A stretch of 64,000 bases of DNA from AP-15 sp035538335 (GTDB taxonomy: Bacteria; Pseudomonadota; Alphaproteobacteria; ATCC43930; CGMCC-115725). This document shows, in pieces, positions 38,854 through 48,505 of the stretch. Position numbers and translations under genes: made by a program. The stretch lies in the NCBI GenBank assembly GCA_035538335.1, contig DATLKN010000050.1, positions 62,001-126,000 of the forward strand, in the 5' to 3' direction. Position 1 is the first letter of the stretch; every line of letters begins with the position of its first letter. The notes below the pieces were generated by a model. That model was given only the letters and a program-made list of their open reading frames with translations, did not search any database and was not told the DNA's origin.

Positions 38854-41079
38854 ATGGCCCCCGAGGTCCTCTTCCTGGTGCAGATCGTCGTGCTGCTCGC
38901 CTGCGGGCGGCTCTGCGGCGAACTGCTGCAAAGGCTGGGGCAGCCGGCCGTGATGGGGCAGCTGATCGCCGGGGTGCTGCTCGGGCAGTCGGTATTCGGC
39001 ACGTTGTGGCCTGCCGCGCAGCATGCGCTCTTCCCCGACAGTGCGGTGCAGAACGCGATGCTCGGCGCGGTGGCGCAGCTCGGCATCCTGATGCTGCTGC
39101 TGTTGACCGGGATGGAGACCGATCTGTCTCTGTTCCGGCGCTCGCCGCAGACCGCCTTCAGCGTCTCGCTCGCCGGGATCGTGGTACCGTTTCTGTGCGG
39201 CGTCGGGCTCGGCGAGCTGATCCCGGCGGCGCTGCTGCCCGACCCGAACCGGCGCCTGATCACGGCGCTCTTCCTCGGCACCGCGCTGTCCATCTCTTCC
39301 GTCAAGATCGTCGCGACGATCGTGCGTGAACTCGGTTTTCTGCGCCGCACCGTCGGCCAGGTGATCCTGGCCGCGGCAGTGATCGACGACACGGTCGGCT
39401 GGATCATCGTGTCCGTCATCTTCGGGATCGCCGCGCACGGCGCGCTCGATCTCGGCGCGGCGGCGCAGAGCCTTTTCGGGGTCGCCGCCTTCCTCGTGCT
39501 CAGCTTCACGCTCGGCCGCCGTCTCGTCTTCCGCGTCATCCGCTGGGCCAACGACCGATTCGTCAGCGAATTTCCGGTCATCACCGCGATCCTGGTAGTA
39601 ACCGGAATGATGGCGCTGGCGACCGAGGGGCTCGGCGTGCACACGGTGCTGGGCGCCTTCGTCGCCGGCATCCTCGTGGGCCAGTCGCCGATCCTCACGC
39701 GCCACATCGACGAGCAGCTGCGCGGGCTGATCGTCGCGCTGTTCATGCCGGTATTCTTCGCGCTCGCCGGCCTCGGCACCGATGTCTCGCTGCTCGCCGG
39801 CGCCGGCATGCTGTTGCTGACACTGGCGCTGATCGTCATCGCCAGCTTCGGCAAGCTGAGCGGCGCGCTGTTGGGCGGCCGGCTCGCCGGCATGAGCTGG
39901 GCCGAAGCGCTGGCGCTCGGCTGCGGCATGAATTCGCGCGGCTCGACGGAGGTGATCCTCGGCACGATCGGGCTGTCGATGGGCGTTCTCAGCCAGAACC
40001 TGTTCACGGCGATCATCGCGATGGCCCTGGCGACGACCATGTCGATGCCGCCGCTGTTGCGCTGGGCATTGCGGCGGCTGCCGATGAGCCCGGAGGAGGC
40101 GGCGCGGCTGGAGCGCGAGGAACTCGAGGCGCGCGGCTTCATCGCCAATGTCGAGCGGCTGCTGGTCGCGGTCGATGGGAGCCCCAGCGGCCAATTGGCA
40201 TCGCGGCTGGTCGGGCTGCTCGCCGGCGCCCGGCGCATCCCGACCACGGTCCTGCATTTCGGTCACCGGGCGCCTGGCTCGCGCCGCCGAACGGCGAGCC
40301 GCGCCGAGCGCACGAGAGCGGTCGTCGAGGAGAGCGCGGAGGTGGGCAACGAGGCCGCGCCGAGCCAACCGGGAGAGGCTTCCGTCGACATCACGACCCG
40401 GGTGGAAAGCCCGCGCGGAGAAGCCATCGCCGAAGAGGCGAGAAAAGGTTATGGCCTGCTGTTCATCGGCCGCGAGCCCGCCTCCGCGGGCGCCGCCTTC
40501 CACCGCCAGATCGCGAGCAGCGCGCGCAGCTTCGAAGGGCCGTTCGTCGTCGCCATTGCGCGCGGCATCGACAGGCGGGAGGCGGTCGGGACCCGGCTCG
40601 AGATTCTGGTGCCGGTCAGCGGCACGGGCGCGTCGCGGCACGGGGCCGAACTGGCGGTGACGCTGGCGCGCGCCACGCAGGGCAGCGTCACGGCATTGCA
40701 CGTCGCCGCCCGCTACAGGCGGCCGCGCTCGTGGATCGGGGCCGCGATCGCACCGCGGGGCAGTGCCGACGCGATCATTCGCGAGGTCGTGCGGCTCGGC
40801 GATAGCTATGGGGTCGAAGTTCGGGGAACTGTAAGAAATGCCGGCCCGCCGGCGGGGGCGATCGCCCGGCAGCTTGAGCAGGGCGGGCACAATTTGTTGC
40901 TTATGGGCGTCGCGCCGCGCCCGGGCGAGCAGCTGTTTTTCGGCGAGACCGCCGCGGAATTGCTCGACCGTGCGCAATGTTCGATCGTCTTCGTCGCGAG
41001 CGAGCCCTTGGCTCCGGCGCCGGACCAGCGCCGGCCGGGGGCAGCCTCGCGGCAACCGGCGTCAGCGTCGCGGCGCTGA
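38854..41079 (+). CDS. CPA2-type cation/proton antiporter with C-terminal universal-stress-protein-like domains
   Basis: The 741-residue product starts with about twelve membrane helices (roughly residues 1-400), including the L-I-A-G-V-L-L-G-Q and V-I-D-D-T-V-G-W motifs of CPA2/KefB-like Na+/H+ or K+/H+ antiporters. A cytoplasmic tail follows with two UspA-like parts: L-L-V-A-V-D-G-S-P-S-G about residue 430, and a second beginning L-V-P-V-S-G-T-G-A-S-R-H-G near 585 and ending L-L-M-G-V-A-P-R-P-G. It may couple cation or pH homeostasis to nucleotide sensing. ATG 38854 is the first before the first helix. Confidence 0.85.
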   Translation: MAPEVLFLVQIVVLLACGRLCGELLQRLGQPAVMGQLIAGVLLGQSVFGTLWPAAQHALFPDSAVQNAMLGAVAQLGILMLLLLTGMETDLSLFRRSPQTAFSVSLAGIVVPFLCGVGLGELIPAALLPDPNRRLITALFLGTALSISSVKIVATIVRELGFLRRTVGQVILAAAVIDDTVGWIIVSVIFGIAAHGALDLGAAAQSLFGVAAFLVLSFTLGRRLVFRVIRWANDRFVSEFPVITAILVVTGMMALATEGLGVHTVLGAFVAGILVGQSPILTRHIDEQLRGLIVALFMPVFFALAGLGTDVSLLAGAGMLLLTLALIVIASFGKLSGALLGGRLAGMSWAEALALGCGMNSRGSTEVILGTIGLSMGVLSQNLFTAIIAMALATTMSMPPLLRWALRRLPMSPEEAARLEREELEARGFIANVERLLVAVDGSPSGQLASRLVGLLAGARRIPTTVLHFGHRAPGSRRRTASRAERTRAVVEESAEVGNEAAPSQPGEASVDITTRVESPRGEAIAEEARKGYGLLFIGREPASAGAAFHRQIASSARSFEGPFVVAIARGIDRREAVGTRLEILVPVSGTGASRHGAELAVTLARATQGSVTALHVAARYRRPRSWIGAAIAPRGSADAIIREVVRLGDSYGVEVRGTVRNAGPPAGAIARQLEQGGHNLLLMGVAPRPGEQLFFGETAAELLDRAQCSIVFVASEPLAPAPDQRRPGAASRQPASASRR

Positions 41080-41102
41080 AGAATTTTCCTTCAGGTAACT
41101 CG

Positions 41103-41270
41103 GCGTCGCCCTGCGGGCTTATCGCAATGACCGGCTCTTATTTCGACTTTCGGAACCGGGACACTCTAGGGCACTTACCGTGCAGCTCGAACCACTTTGT
41201 TCGTCTTGGCCGGGCTTGACCCGGCCATCCATGGACCCGCGGGCCAAGCCCGCGGGAGACGGACTTTTTT
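41103..41270. repeat. Intergenic dispersed repeats, two types
   Basis: The first part (41103-41168) repeats GCGTCGCCCTGCGGGCT, CGCAATGAC and GGGACACTCTA, as in the right half of the copy at 58131-58258. The second (41205-41270) contains CGGGCTTGACCCGG and CCCGCGGGCCAAGCCCGCGGG, which are internally palindromic. They fill the gap between the antiporter and a convergent LLM gene. Confidence 0.6.
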
Positions 41271-41297
41271 TGCGGATACAGCCGAACGGAAAATGCT

Positions 41298-42341
41298 CTA
41301 GACGGCTATGCGCCGCTCCTCCTCGGCGAACAGCGGCATTACCTCGCGGGCGAAGCGGCGCATGCTCTCACGGCCGCGCGCGCCGCCGCCCGAGCCCCCG
41401 CCATTGACGAGCGCATAGCCGACGCCGGCACGGCGCAACTGGTCGAGCCGCTCGGCGATCTCGCCGGGATTGCCGTACATCGCGCTCTTTCTGTTGACCG
41501 CGTCGGGGTCGCCGGTGGCGCGGTCGGGTCCGCCGTGCACGCTGCCGTCCGGGCGCGTCGCCAGCTTCAACTGGCGCATGCGGTTGGCGAGGCGACGCTC
41601 GAGCGCCTCCTCCTTTTCGCGCTCGTTGTTGGCGACGAAAAAGGCGCGGGTCACGCCGATCTGCATCGGGTCGAAGGCGCGCCCCGTCGCCTCGGTCGTC
41701 TCGCGATAGACCTGCACGGCGCGGCCGACATCCTCGGGCGAGGCGTATTGGCCGAGCAGCAGATTAAAGCCGCGCTCGGCGCATTGCCGCACCGACCGGT
41801 CGCCGCCGGCGCCCATCCAGATCGGCGGGTGCGGCTTTTGCGCCGCCGGCGGCTCGACGATGATGTTATCGAACCGCCAGTACTGGCCGCGATGCGAAAA
41901 CGGTTCGCTCGCGGTCCATGCCTTGACGATCACCGAAAGGCATTCCTCGAACCGCGCGTCTGCTTCCTCCATCGGCATGCAGAAGCCGGCGAACTCGTTA
42001 TAGCGGTAGCCCTTGCCAATGCCGAAATCGAGCCGCCCGCCAGAGAGCAGGTCGAGCGTCGCGGCCTGCTCGGCGAGCAATACCGGGTTGTGCCAGGGCA
42101 GCACGATGACCGCCGTGCCGAGGCGCAGATGCCGGGTGCGCGCGCCGAGCCAGGTCAACAGGTTGAGCGTTGCCGAAACCTGGCCGAACCCGGTGAAATG
42201 ATGCTCGACGACAAAGGTGCCGTGAAAGCCCAGCGCCTCGGCCTCGATGTTGTACTCGATGAAATCGCGAAAGCCCTCGCTCGAATCGAATTCCGGGCCG
42301 CCGCGGCGCGCCTGCGCGCTGCCGAATAGTCCGAACCGCAT
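41298..42341 (-). CDS. LLM class flavin-dependent oxidoreductase (alkanal-monooxygenase-like)
   Basis: The 347-residue protein begins M-R-F-G-L-F-G and contains V-V-E-H-H-F-T-G-F, G-T-A-V-I-V-L-P-W-H-N-P and L-S-G-G-R-L-D-F-G-I-G-K-G-Y, typical of the FMN-dependent LuxA-like branch. A flexible Gly-rich loop (G-G-G-S-G-G-G-A-R-G) occurs near the C-terminus. It is likely a monooxygenase for an organic substrate, needing a separate flavin reductase. GGGTGAG lies before the ATG. The amidohydrolase gene is about 100 bases upstream on the same strand. Confidence 0.88.
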   Translation of the reverse strand: MRFGLFGSAQARRGGPEFDSSEGFRDFIEYNIEAEALGFHGTFVVEHHFTGFGQVSATLNLLTWLGARTRHLRLGTAVIVLPWHNPVLLAEQAATLDLLSGGRLDFGIGKGYRYNEFAGFCMPMEEADARFEECLSVIVKAWTASEPFSHRGQYWRFDNIIVEPPAAQKPHPPIWMGAGGDRSVRQCAERGFNLLLGQYASPEDVGRAVQVYRETTEATGRAFDPMQIGVTRAFFVANNEREKEEALERRLANRMRQLKLATRPDGSVHGGPDRATGDPDAVNRKSAMYGNPGEIAERLDQLRRAGVGYALVNGGGSGGGARGRESMRRFAREVMPLFAEEERRIAV

Positions 42342-42442
42342 TGCTCACCCTTTCTTGTTCGACTGCTCGCCAAGGTATGCCGGCGCGCCGGGTATGGGAA
42401 ACGGAGTTTGATCCTTCCCATCGTGCGCCGGCATGCTTGGCG

Positions 42443-43267
42443 CTATTTCGGATGCCAGCCGAGCCAGTCGCAGATTGCCTCGCCCATGACCAGTTCCTTG
42501 TCGCGCCCGGAGAGCCACGGCAATTCTTGCGTGAACATCGTCACGCAGTGCCGATAGGAGCACGGCATGCGGGTGATGTCGGTGCCCCAAAAAGCGCGCT
42601 GCGGCCCGAAAGCCTCGAAGATGCGCCGCAAATAGGGGTGGATGTTGCGGTAGGGGTAGGGCTGGCTCGAATAGCTCGGAGCGCCCGACATCTTGACCGC
42701 GACGTTGGGCAATCGGGCGAGCGCCAGCATCGCATCGAGATCGGCGAAGGCGGCGTCGTCCTTCCCGGCGCTGCCGCCGCCGCCGCGGCCGAGATGGTCG
42801 ATGTGCATCTTCAGCCCGGGATGGCGCTCGGCGATCTTGCCGAAATCCGCGATGTGGCCGCCGGCGAGCAGCCCGATCGGCAGCCCCTCCTTCTCGGCGG
42901 CGTCCCAGAACCAGTCGAGCGAACCGTCGCTCCACCAGCCCTGCTGGTGCGGCTGGTTGAAGGTGAAGCGGAAGCCGACCATGCCGGGGCGCTGCCGCCA
43001 GTTCCTGACGATCTCGAGGCGGTTCGGCGCCTGCAGATCGAAATGTCCGAGGATGCAGAACTTGTCGGGATGCGCCTTCACCGCCTCGACGGCGAGAACA
43101 TTGACCGGCTCGCCGAGCGCGCTCGGCGGATGGATGACCGCCGCATCGACTCCGGCCTCGGCCATCTCCTTCAGCAGATCGTCTTTCGAATAGGTCGGGA
43201 TCTGCCGGTGCTGCGGCGACATCTTCCCCTGCTGCCAAATGTGCACCTGCGAATCGACGATGCGCAT
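42443..43267 (-). CDS. Amidohydrolase-2 family hydrolase
   Basis: The 274-residue protein has the short TIM-barrel form of amidohydrolase-2 enzymes. It has I-V-D-S-Q-V-H-I-W at the N-terminus (only one of the two usual His residues remains), K-M-H-I-D-H-L-G-R in the middle and F-W-G-T-D-I-T-R-M with the catalytic Asp near the end. Relatives act on lactones or aromatic-acid derivatives such as 2-pyrone-4,6-dicarboxylate, or on decarboxylation. It lies upstream of an LLM oxidoreductase, consistent with a small catabolic set. Confidence 0.85.
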   Translation of the reverse strand: MRIVDSQVHIWQQGKMSPQHRQIPTYSKDDLLKEMAEAGVDAAVIHPPSALGEPVNVLAVEAVKAHPDKFCILGHFDLQAPNRLEIVRNWRQRPGMVGFRFTFNQPHQQGWWSDGSLDWFWDAAEKEGLPIGLLAGGHIADFGKIAERHPGLKMHIDHLGRGGGGSAGKDDAAFADLDAMLALARLPNVAVKMSGAPSYSSQPYPYRNIHPYLRRIFEAFGPQRAFWGTDITRMPCSYRHCVTMFTQELPWLSGRDKELVMGEAICDWLGWHPK

Positions 43268-43461
43268 GCTGGTTCCTCCCGGAAGCGCCGCGGCCCGTCC
43301 GCGGACGCGCTGTCCGCGAGCTTAAACGGCGCGGGGCGCATCGGGAAGCGGCCGAAGGCGGTCGGCTCGCATCGTAGGCTCGGCGCTGGTTGCAGAAAAT
43401 TCGCTTGCAGCCCGCCAAGATTTCGCGCAAAAATCGAGCAGGGTTCCAAAGGATAAAACGG

Positions 43462-44739
43462 ATGAGCGAAAAGAGTTCTCGGTGGAGATCTTTTGTGCGC
43501 GGCGCGCTTCTCGCCGGGATCGCGTTGATCATGTCGGCTTTGGGCCCGGCCGCGGCGCAGAGTTGGTCGCTGACGACGCTCTACAGCTTCTGCGCCGCGT
43601 CGGGATGCGCCGACGGCCGCGAGCCGCGAGGCACTCTGATCTCGGACAAGATCGGCAACCTCTATGGTACGACCGCGGGCGGCGGGGCCGAATCGTCCGG
43701 CACCGTCTTCAAGCTCGATCCCTTTGGCCACGAGACAGTCCTTCACAATTTTTGCTCGCGGAACGGTTGCAAGGATGGCCTGCGACCGCTCGCCGGCTTG
43801 ATAATGGATGGCACCGGTATCCTATACGGCACGACCCGCGGGCGGGGCTCGCTCACTCGTGACGGCAATCCGGGCGGGGCGGCGTTCGCGATCGAGCCGG
43901 GTGCTGGCGAGGCCGCCTTCTGCAAATTCGGTTCTACAACTTGCCCGACCGGTAAGCTTCCGATGGGTTCGCTGACTATGGACGCCTCGGGCAACCTCTA
44001 TGGCACGACATCCTGGGGCGGCACGAATTTCATCGCCGGCTTTTATTGCTGCGGCATCGTGTTCAAACTGCCGCCAGGCGGCGGCGAGAACGTCCTCTAC
44101 AGTTTCTGTTCGTTGGCCGATTGTCATGACGGCGCGCGTCCGGAAGCAGGCCTGATTATGGACGCCTCCGGCAACTTCTACGGCACGACGTTCTACGGCG
44201 GAAGCAATCAGGCGGGTACGGTATTCGAGCTTGCGGCCGGCGGTGAGGAGCGGGTCCTCTACAGCTTCTGTACCGCGGCGAATCCGAATTGCACCGATGG
44301 CGCGTATCCGAAAGCCGGCCTCGTCAGGGAAGCGTCAGGCAACCTTTACGGCACGACGCTCTACGGCGGCATCAACGGCAAGGGTACCGTCTTCGAAGTT
44401 ACGGCGGGCGGCGAGGAGAAGGTTCTCTATAGCTTCTGCTCGGTCGCCGCCTGCGCCGATGGCGAATACCCGCAATCGGCGCTTATCATCGATGCGTCGG
44501 GAAATCTTTACGGCACGACCCAAAGCGGCGGCGCCAATGCCGACGGGACGGTGTTCGTCGTCGCGCCCACTGGGCAGGAGACGGTGCTTCACAGCTTTTG
44601 CTCGGCCACTAAATGCAGTGACGGAAAATCGCCGCTCGCCGGCCTCCTCATGGACAAGTCCGGCAGTCTCTACGGCACGACCTCTGCCGGCGGCGCCAAC
44701 GGCAAGGGCGGCACGGTATTCGAGCTCGCGCACCCGTAA
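43462..44739 (+). CDS. Secreted GloVer-type tandem-repeat protein
   Basis: The 425-residue product has a basic n-region and hydrophobic signal core (A-G-I-A-L-I-M-S-A-L), cleaved after A-A-A-Q. The mature chain has about seven repeats of roughly 50-60 residues. Most contain L-Y-S-F-C...C-x-D-G, then a G-L-I-M-D-x-S-G-N-L-Y-G-T-T stretch and G-x-V-F-[EK]-L. Paired cysteines about 5-7 residues apart recur in most units, suggesting repeat-wise disulfides. The repeat form matches the choice-of-anchor tandem-repeat (GloVer-containing) family; function is unknown. Confidence 0.8.
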   Translation: MSEKSSRWRSFVRGALLAGIALIMSALGPAAAQSWSLTTLYSFCAASGCADGREPRGTLISDKIGNLYGTTAGGGAESSGTVFKLDPFGHETVLHNFCSRNGCKDGLRPLAGLIMDGTGILYGTTRGRGSLTRDGNPGGAAFAIEPGAGEAAFCKFGSTTCPTGKLPMGSLTMDASGNLYGTTSWGGTNFIAGFYCCGIVFKLPPGGGENVLYSFCSLADCHDGARPEAGLIMDASGNFYGTTFYGGSNQAGTVFELAAGGEERVLYSFCTAANPNCTDGAYPKAGLVREASGNLYGTTLYGGINGKGTVFEVTAGGEEKVLYSFCSVAACADGEYPQSALIIDASGNLYGTTQSGGANADGTVFVVAPTGQETVLHSFCSATKCSDGKSPLAGLLMDKSGSLYGTTSAGGANGKGGTVFELAHP

Positions 44740-44815
44740 CCCGGCTGCCGCCCGCCGCGGGCATTGCCCCGGCGCCCGCTCTCTGCTGTGATCGCGCTGA
44801 CAAGGAGGGCGCGAC

Positions 44816-45658
44816 ATGCCGGAACTCCCGACCGTAACCCTGCCGGGCGGCGAGCGCGTGCCGGCGCTGGGGCAAGGCACCTGGCACATGGGCGAGAGCC
44901 GGCGGCGGGCCGAGGACGAGGCGAAGGCGGTGCGGCTCGGCATCGATCTCGGCATGACCCTCATCGACACCGCCGAACTCTACGGCAATGGCGGCGCCGA
45001 GGAAATGCTCGCTCCCGCCATCAAAGGCGTGCGCGACAAGCTCTTCATCGTCAGCAAGGTGTTGCCCTACAACGCCTCGAAGAAGGGCACGATCGCGGCC
45101 TGCGAAAAGAGCCTCAAACGCCTCCAGACCGACCGCATCGACCTTTATCTGTTGCACTGGCGCGGCTCGGCGCCGTTCGCCGAGACGCTTGGCGCCTTCC
45201 TGGAGCTGCAGCGGATGGGCAAGATCCGCCATCACGGCGTCAGCAATCTCGACCGCGCCGAGATCGCCGAATGGGCGTCGCTCCCGGGCGGCGATAATCT
45301 CGTGACGGACCAGGTCCTCTACAATCTCTCACGCCGGGGTCCCGAATGGGACTTGATCCCGTGGTGCCGCGAACGCCACATCCCGGTCATGGCCTATACG
45401 CCGCTCGGGCAGGGGTCGCTGTTGCGCAATCCCGCGCTCGCCGAGATCGCCCGCCGGCATGGGGGCAGCCCGGCGCAGGTCGCGCTCGCCTGGCTTCTAG
45501 CGCAGGAGCAGACGATCGTCATCCCGAAGGCGACCAGCCTCGAGCATGTGCGCGACAACCGCGCGGCGCTCGACCTCACCCTGACGCAAGAGGATTTCGC
45601 CGCGCTCGACCGCGCCTTCCCGCCGCCCAAGGGCAGAACTGCGCTCGGGATGATTTAG
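44816..45658 (+). CDS. Aldo/keto reductase (AKR5-like)
   Basis: The 280-residue NADPH-type reductase has the active-site tetrad in D-T-A-E-L-Y-G (Asp, Tyr), S-K-V-L-P (Lys) and L-L-H-W-R-G (His). The C-terminal I-P-K-A-T-S cofactor segment is also present. It reduces aldehydes or ketones, perhaps sugar or dicarbonyl compounds. Near the 5' end, AAGGAGGGC gives a strong ribosome-binding site. It is convergent with the SDR gene, 2 bases apart. Confidence 0.88.
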   Translation: MPELPTVTLPGGERVPALGQGTWHMGESRRRAEDEAKAVRLGIDLGMTLIDTAELYGNGGAEEMLAPAIKGVRDKLFIVSKVLPYNASKKGTIAACEKSLKRLQTDRIDLYLLHWRGSAPFAETLGAFLELQRMGKIRHHGVSNLDRAEIAEWASLPGGDNLVTDQVLYNLSRRGPEWDLIPWCRERHIPVMAYTPLGQGSLLRNPALAEIARRHGGSPAQVALAWLLAQEQTIVIPKATSLEHVRDNRAALDLTLTQEDFAALDRAFPPPKGRTALGMI

Positions 45659-45660
45659 GG

Positions 45661-46578
45661 CTACTCCATCGGCAGCCCGGAATGGACGGCGCGGCTGTCG
45701 AGCGGGGTGAAGCCGAGCGCGAGGGAAGGCATCGCCACCTCGGCGATCGTCTCGGGCGTCCAGCCGCCTTGCCGGTGCACCATGCGAATGGGGCGCATAT
45801 GGCCGTAGAGCGAGAGTTCGGCCGCGCGCTGGTGAAACACCTGGCCGTTGACGTTCGCCGCTCGCTCCGAGGCGAGAAAAACGCAGAGCGGGGCGATCGC
45901 GTCGGCCCGGCTGCGGCGCAGCCGCTCTTCGCGCGCGGCCGCGGCGCCGGGGTCCTTCGGGGTCGGCACCGAGCGCGTCATGCGCGTGTCGGCGGACGGG
46001 CAGATGACATTGGCGGTGATGCCGCGCGAGGCGTTCTCCATCGCGACGACGCGGGCCAGTGCGACCACCCCGAGCTTCGCCGAGGCGTAGTTCGCCTGCC
46101 CGACATTGCCGAGCAGCCCCGAGGTCGAGGACACCATGATCATGCGGCCGTAATTCTGCTCGCGGAACAGGTTGATGGCGGCCCGGTTGAGGTTGAAGTG
46201 GCCGGTCAGATGCACGTCGATGACGGCCTGCCAATCCTCCGGGAACATGTTGTGGAACATCTTGTCGCGCAGGATGCCGGCGGCGTTGAAGACGATGTGC
46301 AGGCCGCCGAAAGCCTCGCGCGCCTGCGCCACCATCTGGAGGCAATCGTCGAACTTCGCGACCGAGCCGTAATTGGCGACCGCCTCGCCGCCTTTCGCCT
46401 TGATCGCGTCCGCGATCTCCTGCGCCGGCCGCGTATCGGCGCCCTCGCCGCTGCCGCTGGTGCCGGGGTCGTTGACGACGATTTTTGCGCCGTGCGCGGC
46501 CATCAGCTTTGCGACTTCCCCGCCGACACCGCGCCCCGAGCCGGTGCAGATCGCGACCCGTCCGTCGAGCATGCCCAT
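45661..46578 (-). CDS. Short-chain dehydrogenase/reductase, hydroxyacyl-CoA-dehydrogenase-like
   Basis: The 305-residue product starts at ATG 46578, after GGAGGAAAAAG. It has T-G-S-G-R-G-V-G for NAD(P), N-A-A-G-I-L near residue 95 and the catalytic S-S-T and Y-A-S-A-K. The length and the V-N-D-P-G-T-S-G loop, with a long insertion, resemble the dehydrogenase part of peroxisomal multifunctional enzyme type 2. It may act in fatty-acid or steroid-like side-chain metabolism. It ends 2 bases from the aldo/keto reductase stop on the other strand. Confidence 0.85.
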   Translation of the reverse strand: MGMLDGRVAICTGSGRGVGGEVAKLMAAHGAKIVVNDPGTSGSGEGADTRPAQEIADAIKAKGGEAVANYGSVAKFDDCLQMVAQAREAFGGLHIVFNAAGILRDKMFHNMFPEDWQAVIDVHLTGHFNLNRAAINLFREQNYGRMIMVSSTSGLLGNVGQANYASAKLGVVALARVVAMENASRGITANVICPSADTRMTRSVPTPKDPGAAAAREERLRRSRADAIAPLCVFLASERAANVNGQVFHQRAAELSLYGHMRPIRMVHRQGGWTPETIAEVAMPSLALGFTPLDSRAVHSGLPME

Positions 46579-46635
46579 TCTTTTTCCTCCGTTCTTACTA
46601 ACCAGTGAGGCAGTGAGGGAGTGAGGGAGTGTCAG

Positions 46636-46687
46636 CAGCGAAGCAATCTCGGCGAGATTGCTTCGGCGCTGCGCGCCGGGCAATGAC
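46636..46687. repeat. Dispersed GTCATTGCGAG-type palindromic repeat (copy 2)
   Basis: GAAGCAATCTC-GGC-GAGATTGCTTC and a following GGGCAATGAC belong to the same family as the copies at 28492, 51833, 58131 and 63237. It lies between the SDR and mutL. Confidence 0.65.
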
Positions 46688-46732
46688 GGCAAACCATCTC
46701 GCTGTCTCGTTGTCTCACAGGTGAACTGAATA

Positions 46733-48505
46733 CTACCGCCGGCCGAAGAGCCGCTCGATGTCGGCGAGCGCCAGCGCCACATAGGTCGGGCGGCCGTGAT
46801 TGCATTGGCCGCTGTTGGGCGTCGCCTCCATCTGGCGCAACAGCGCGTCCATCTCGCTCGGCGTCAGGCGCCGGCCGGCGCGCACGCTGGTGTGGCAGGC
46901 GAGGGTGCCGCAGAATTCCTCGATCCGCTCCTTCAGCGTCAGCGCATCGTCCCATTCGGCAAGCTCGTCGGCGAGGTCGCGCACGAGGCCGCCGACATCG
47001 AGGCCGGGCAGCATCGCCGGCACCTCGCGCACGATGACCGCGCCCGGCCCGAACGGTTCGAGGACAAGGCCGAATTCGCGCAATTCCTGCTCCCGCGCCG
47101 CGAGCCGCGCGGCGAGCGCGTCGTCGAGTTCGACGACCTCCGGCAGCAGCAGCGTCTGCCGGGCCACGCCGCGCGAGGCGAGCGCCGATTTCATGCGCTC
47201 GTAGACGAGCCGCTCGTGCGCGGCGTGCTGATCGACGAGGACGATGCCGGTCGGTGTCTCGGCGAGGATGTAGGTGCCGTGCAATTGCGCGCGCGCCGTG
47301 CCGAGCGGCGCCTCCTGCGGCGGCGCGGGCGCCTCGGCGGCCGCTCCCGACGGCGCGAGAAATTCGTTCGCCGCCTCGGCGAGCGCGAGCGAGGGTGAAG
47401 GCGGCGGAAAGGCGAAGCGTGGCGCCGCGCGCTCGCCGCCGAAGGCGGATGCGGGCTCCGGCCGGAACGCCGCGACGGCGGCCTCGGCGACGGTCGTGGA
47501 GGCGCGGTGGCCGGCCGCGGCGAGCGCGTTGCGCAAGGCGCCGACGATCAGGCCGCGGATCAGCCCGGCGTCGCGGAACCGCACTTCGGCTTTGGCGGGA
47601 TGAACGTTGACGTCGATCTCGCCTTCCGGGCCGTCAAGAAACAGCGCCACCATCGGGTGCCGGTCGCGCGCCAGCACATCCTGGTAGGCGCCGCGCACCG
47701 CGCCGACGAGCAGCTTGTCGCGCACCGGCCGGCCGTTGACGACGAGATATTGGTCGCGCGGCAGCGCCCGGTTGAGGGTCGGCAAGCCGGCGAGCCCGGT
47801 AAGCCGGAAGCCGCCGCGCACCGCCTCGATCGCAATCGAGTTTTCGGCGAAGTCGCGGCCGAGCAGCGCGGCGAGCCGGGTGCGGCGCGCCTCCGGTTCC
47901 GCTGCCGCCGGCAGCCGCAGCAACTGGCGGCCCTCGTCGCCGGTGACGGCGAAGGCGATCTCGGGATAGGCCATCGCGAGGCGGCGCACGGCATCGACCG
48001 CGAGGTCGCGCTCGGTGCGCGGCGTCTTGAGAAACTTGAGCCGCGCCGGGGTCGCGAAAAAAAGCTCGCGCACCTCGACTCGCGTCCCGGGCGGATGGGA
48101 GCTCGGCGCCGGGGCGCTCTTGATGCCGGCCTCGACGGTGATCTCCCAGGCGTGTTCGGCGCCGCGCGGCCGCGAGGCGATGCGCATGCGGCTGACGGCG
48201 CCGATCGAGGGCAACGCCTCGCCGCGGAAGCCGAGCGCGGTGATTCGCAGAAGATCGTCGTCCGGCAGCTTCGAGGTGCAGTGCCGCTCGACCGCGAGCG
48301 GGAGTTCCGCGCGCGACATGCCGTTGCCGTCGTCGGCGACGGCGATGAGGCTCTGGCCGCCCCCTTCGAGGGCGACGTCGATATGCCGGGCGCCGGCGTC
48401 GATCGCGTTCTCAACCAGCTCCTTGACGGCGGCGGCCGGGCGCTCGACGACTTCGCCGGCGGCGATGCGGTTGACGAGCACCGGGGGAAGCTGGCGGATC
48501 GGCAT
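46733..48505 (-). CDS. mutL: DNA mismatch repair protein MutL
   Basis: The 590-residue protein starts I-R-Q-L-P-P-V-L-V-N-R-I-A-A-G-E-V-V, the universal MutL/Mlh opening. The GHKL ATPase motifs are E-N-A-I-D-A-G-A, D-D-G-N-G-M and G-F-R-G-E-A-L. After a variable linker the dimerisation domain carries D-Q-H-A-A-H-E-R-L-V-Y-E, the DQHAx2Ex4E metal motif of endonuclease-type MutL, with A-C-H-T-S-V-R and Q-C-N-H-G-R-P later. So it is expected to nick the strand itself, as in organisms without MutH. It couples MutS mismatch recognition to strand removal. Confidence 0.97.
   Translation of the reverse strand: MPIRQLPPVLVNRIAAGEVVERPAAAVKELVENAIDAGARHIDVALEGGGQSLIAVADDGNGMSRAELPLAVERHCTSKLPDDDLLRITALGFRGEALPSIGAVSRMRIASRPRGAEHAWEITVEAGIKSAPAPSSHPPGTRVEVRELFFATPARLKFLKTPRTERDLAVDAVRRLAMAYPEIAFAVTGDEGRQLLRLPAAAEPEARRTRLAALLGRDFAENSIAIEAVRGGFRLTGLAGLPTLNRALPRDQYLVVNGRPVRDKLLVGAVRGAYQDVLARDRHPMVALFLDGPEGEIDVNVHPAKAEVRFRDAGLIRGLIVGALRNALAAAGHRASTTVAEAAVAAFRPEPASAFGGERAAPRFAFPPPSPSLALAEAANEFLAPSGAAAEAPAPPQEAPLGTARAQLHGTYILAETPTGIVLVDQHAAHERLVYERMKSALASRGVARQTLLLPEVVELDDALAARLAAREQELREFGLVLEPFGPGAVIVREVPAMLPGLDVGGLVRDLADELAEWDDALTLKERIEEFCGTLACHTSVRAGRRLTPSEMDALLRQMEATPNSGQCNHGRPTYVALALADIERLFGRR

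Noticed and set aside
46733..48505. Plus-strand frames opposite mutL as genes
   Set aside because: They are GC-rich antisense shadows; the minus strand carries all MutL motifs.
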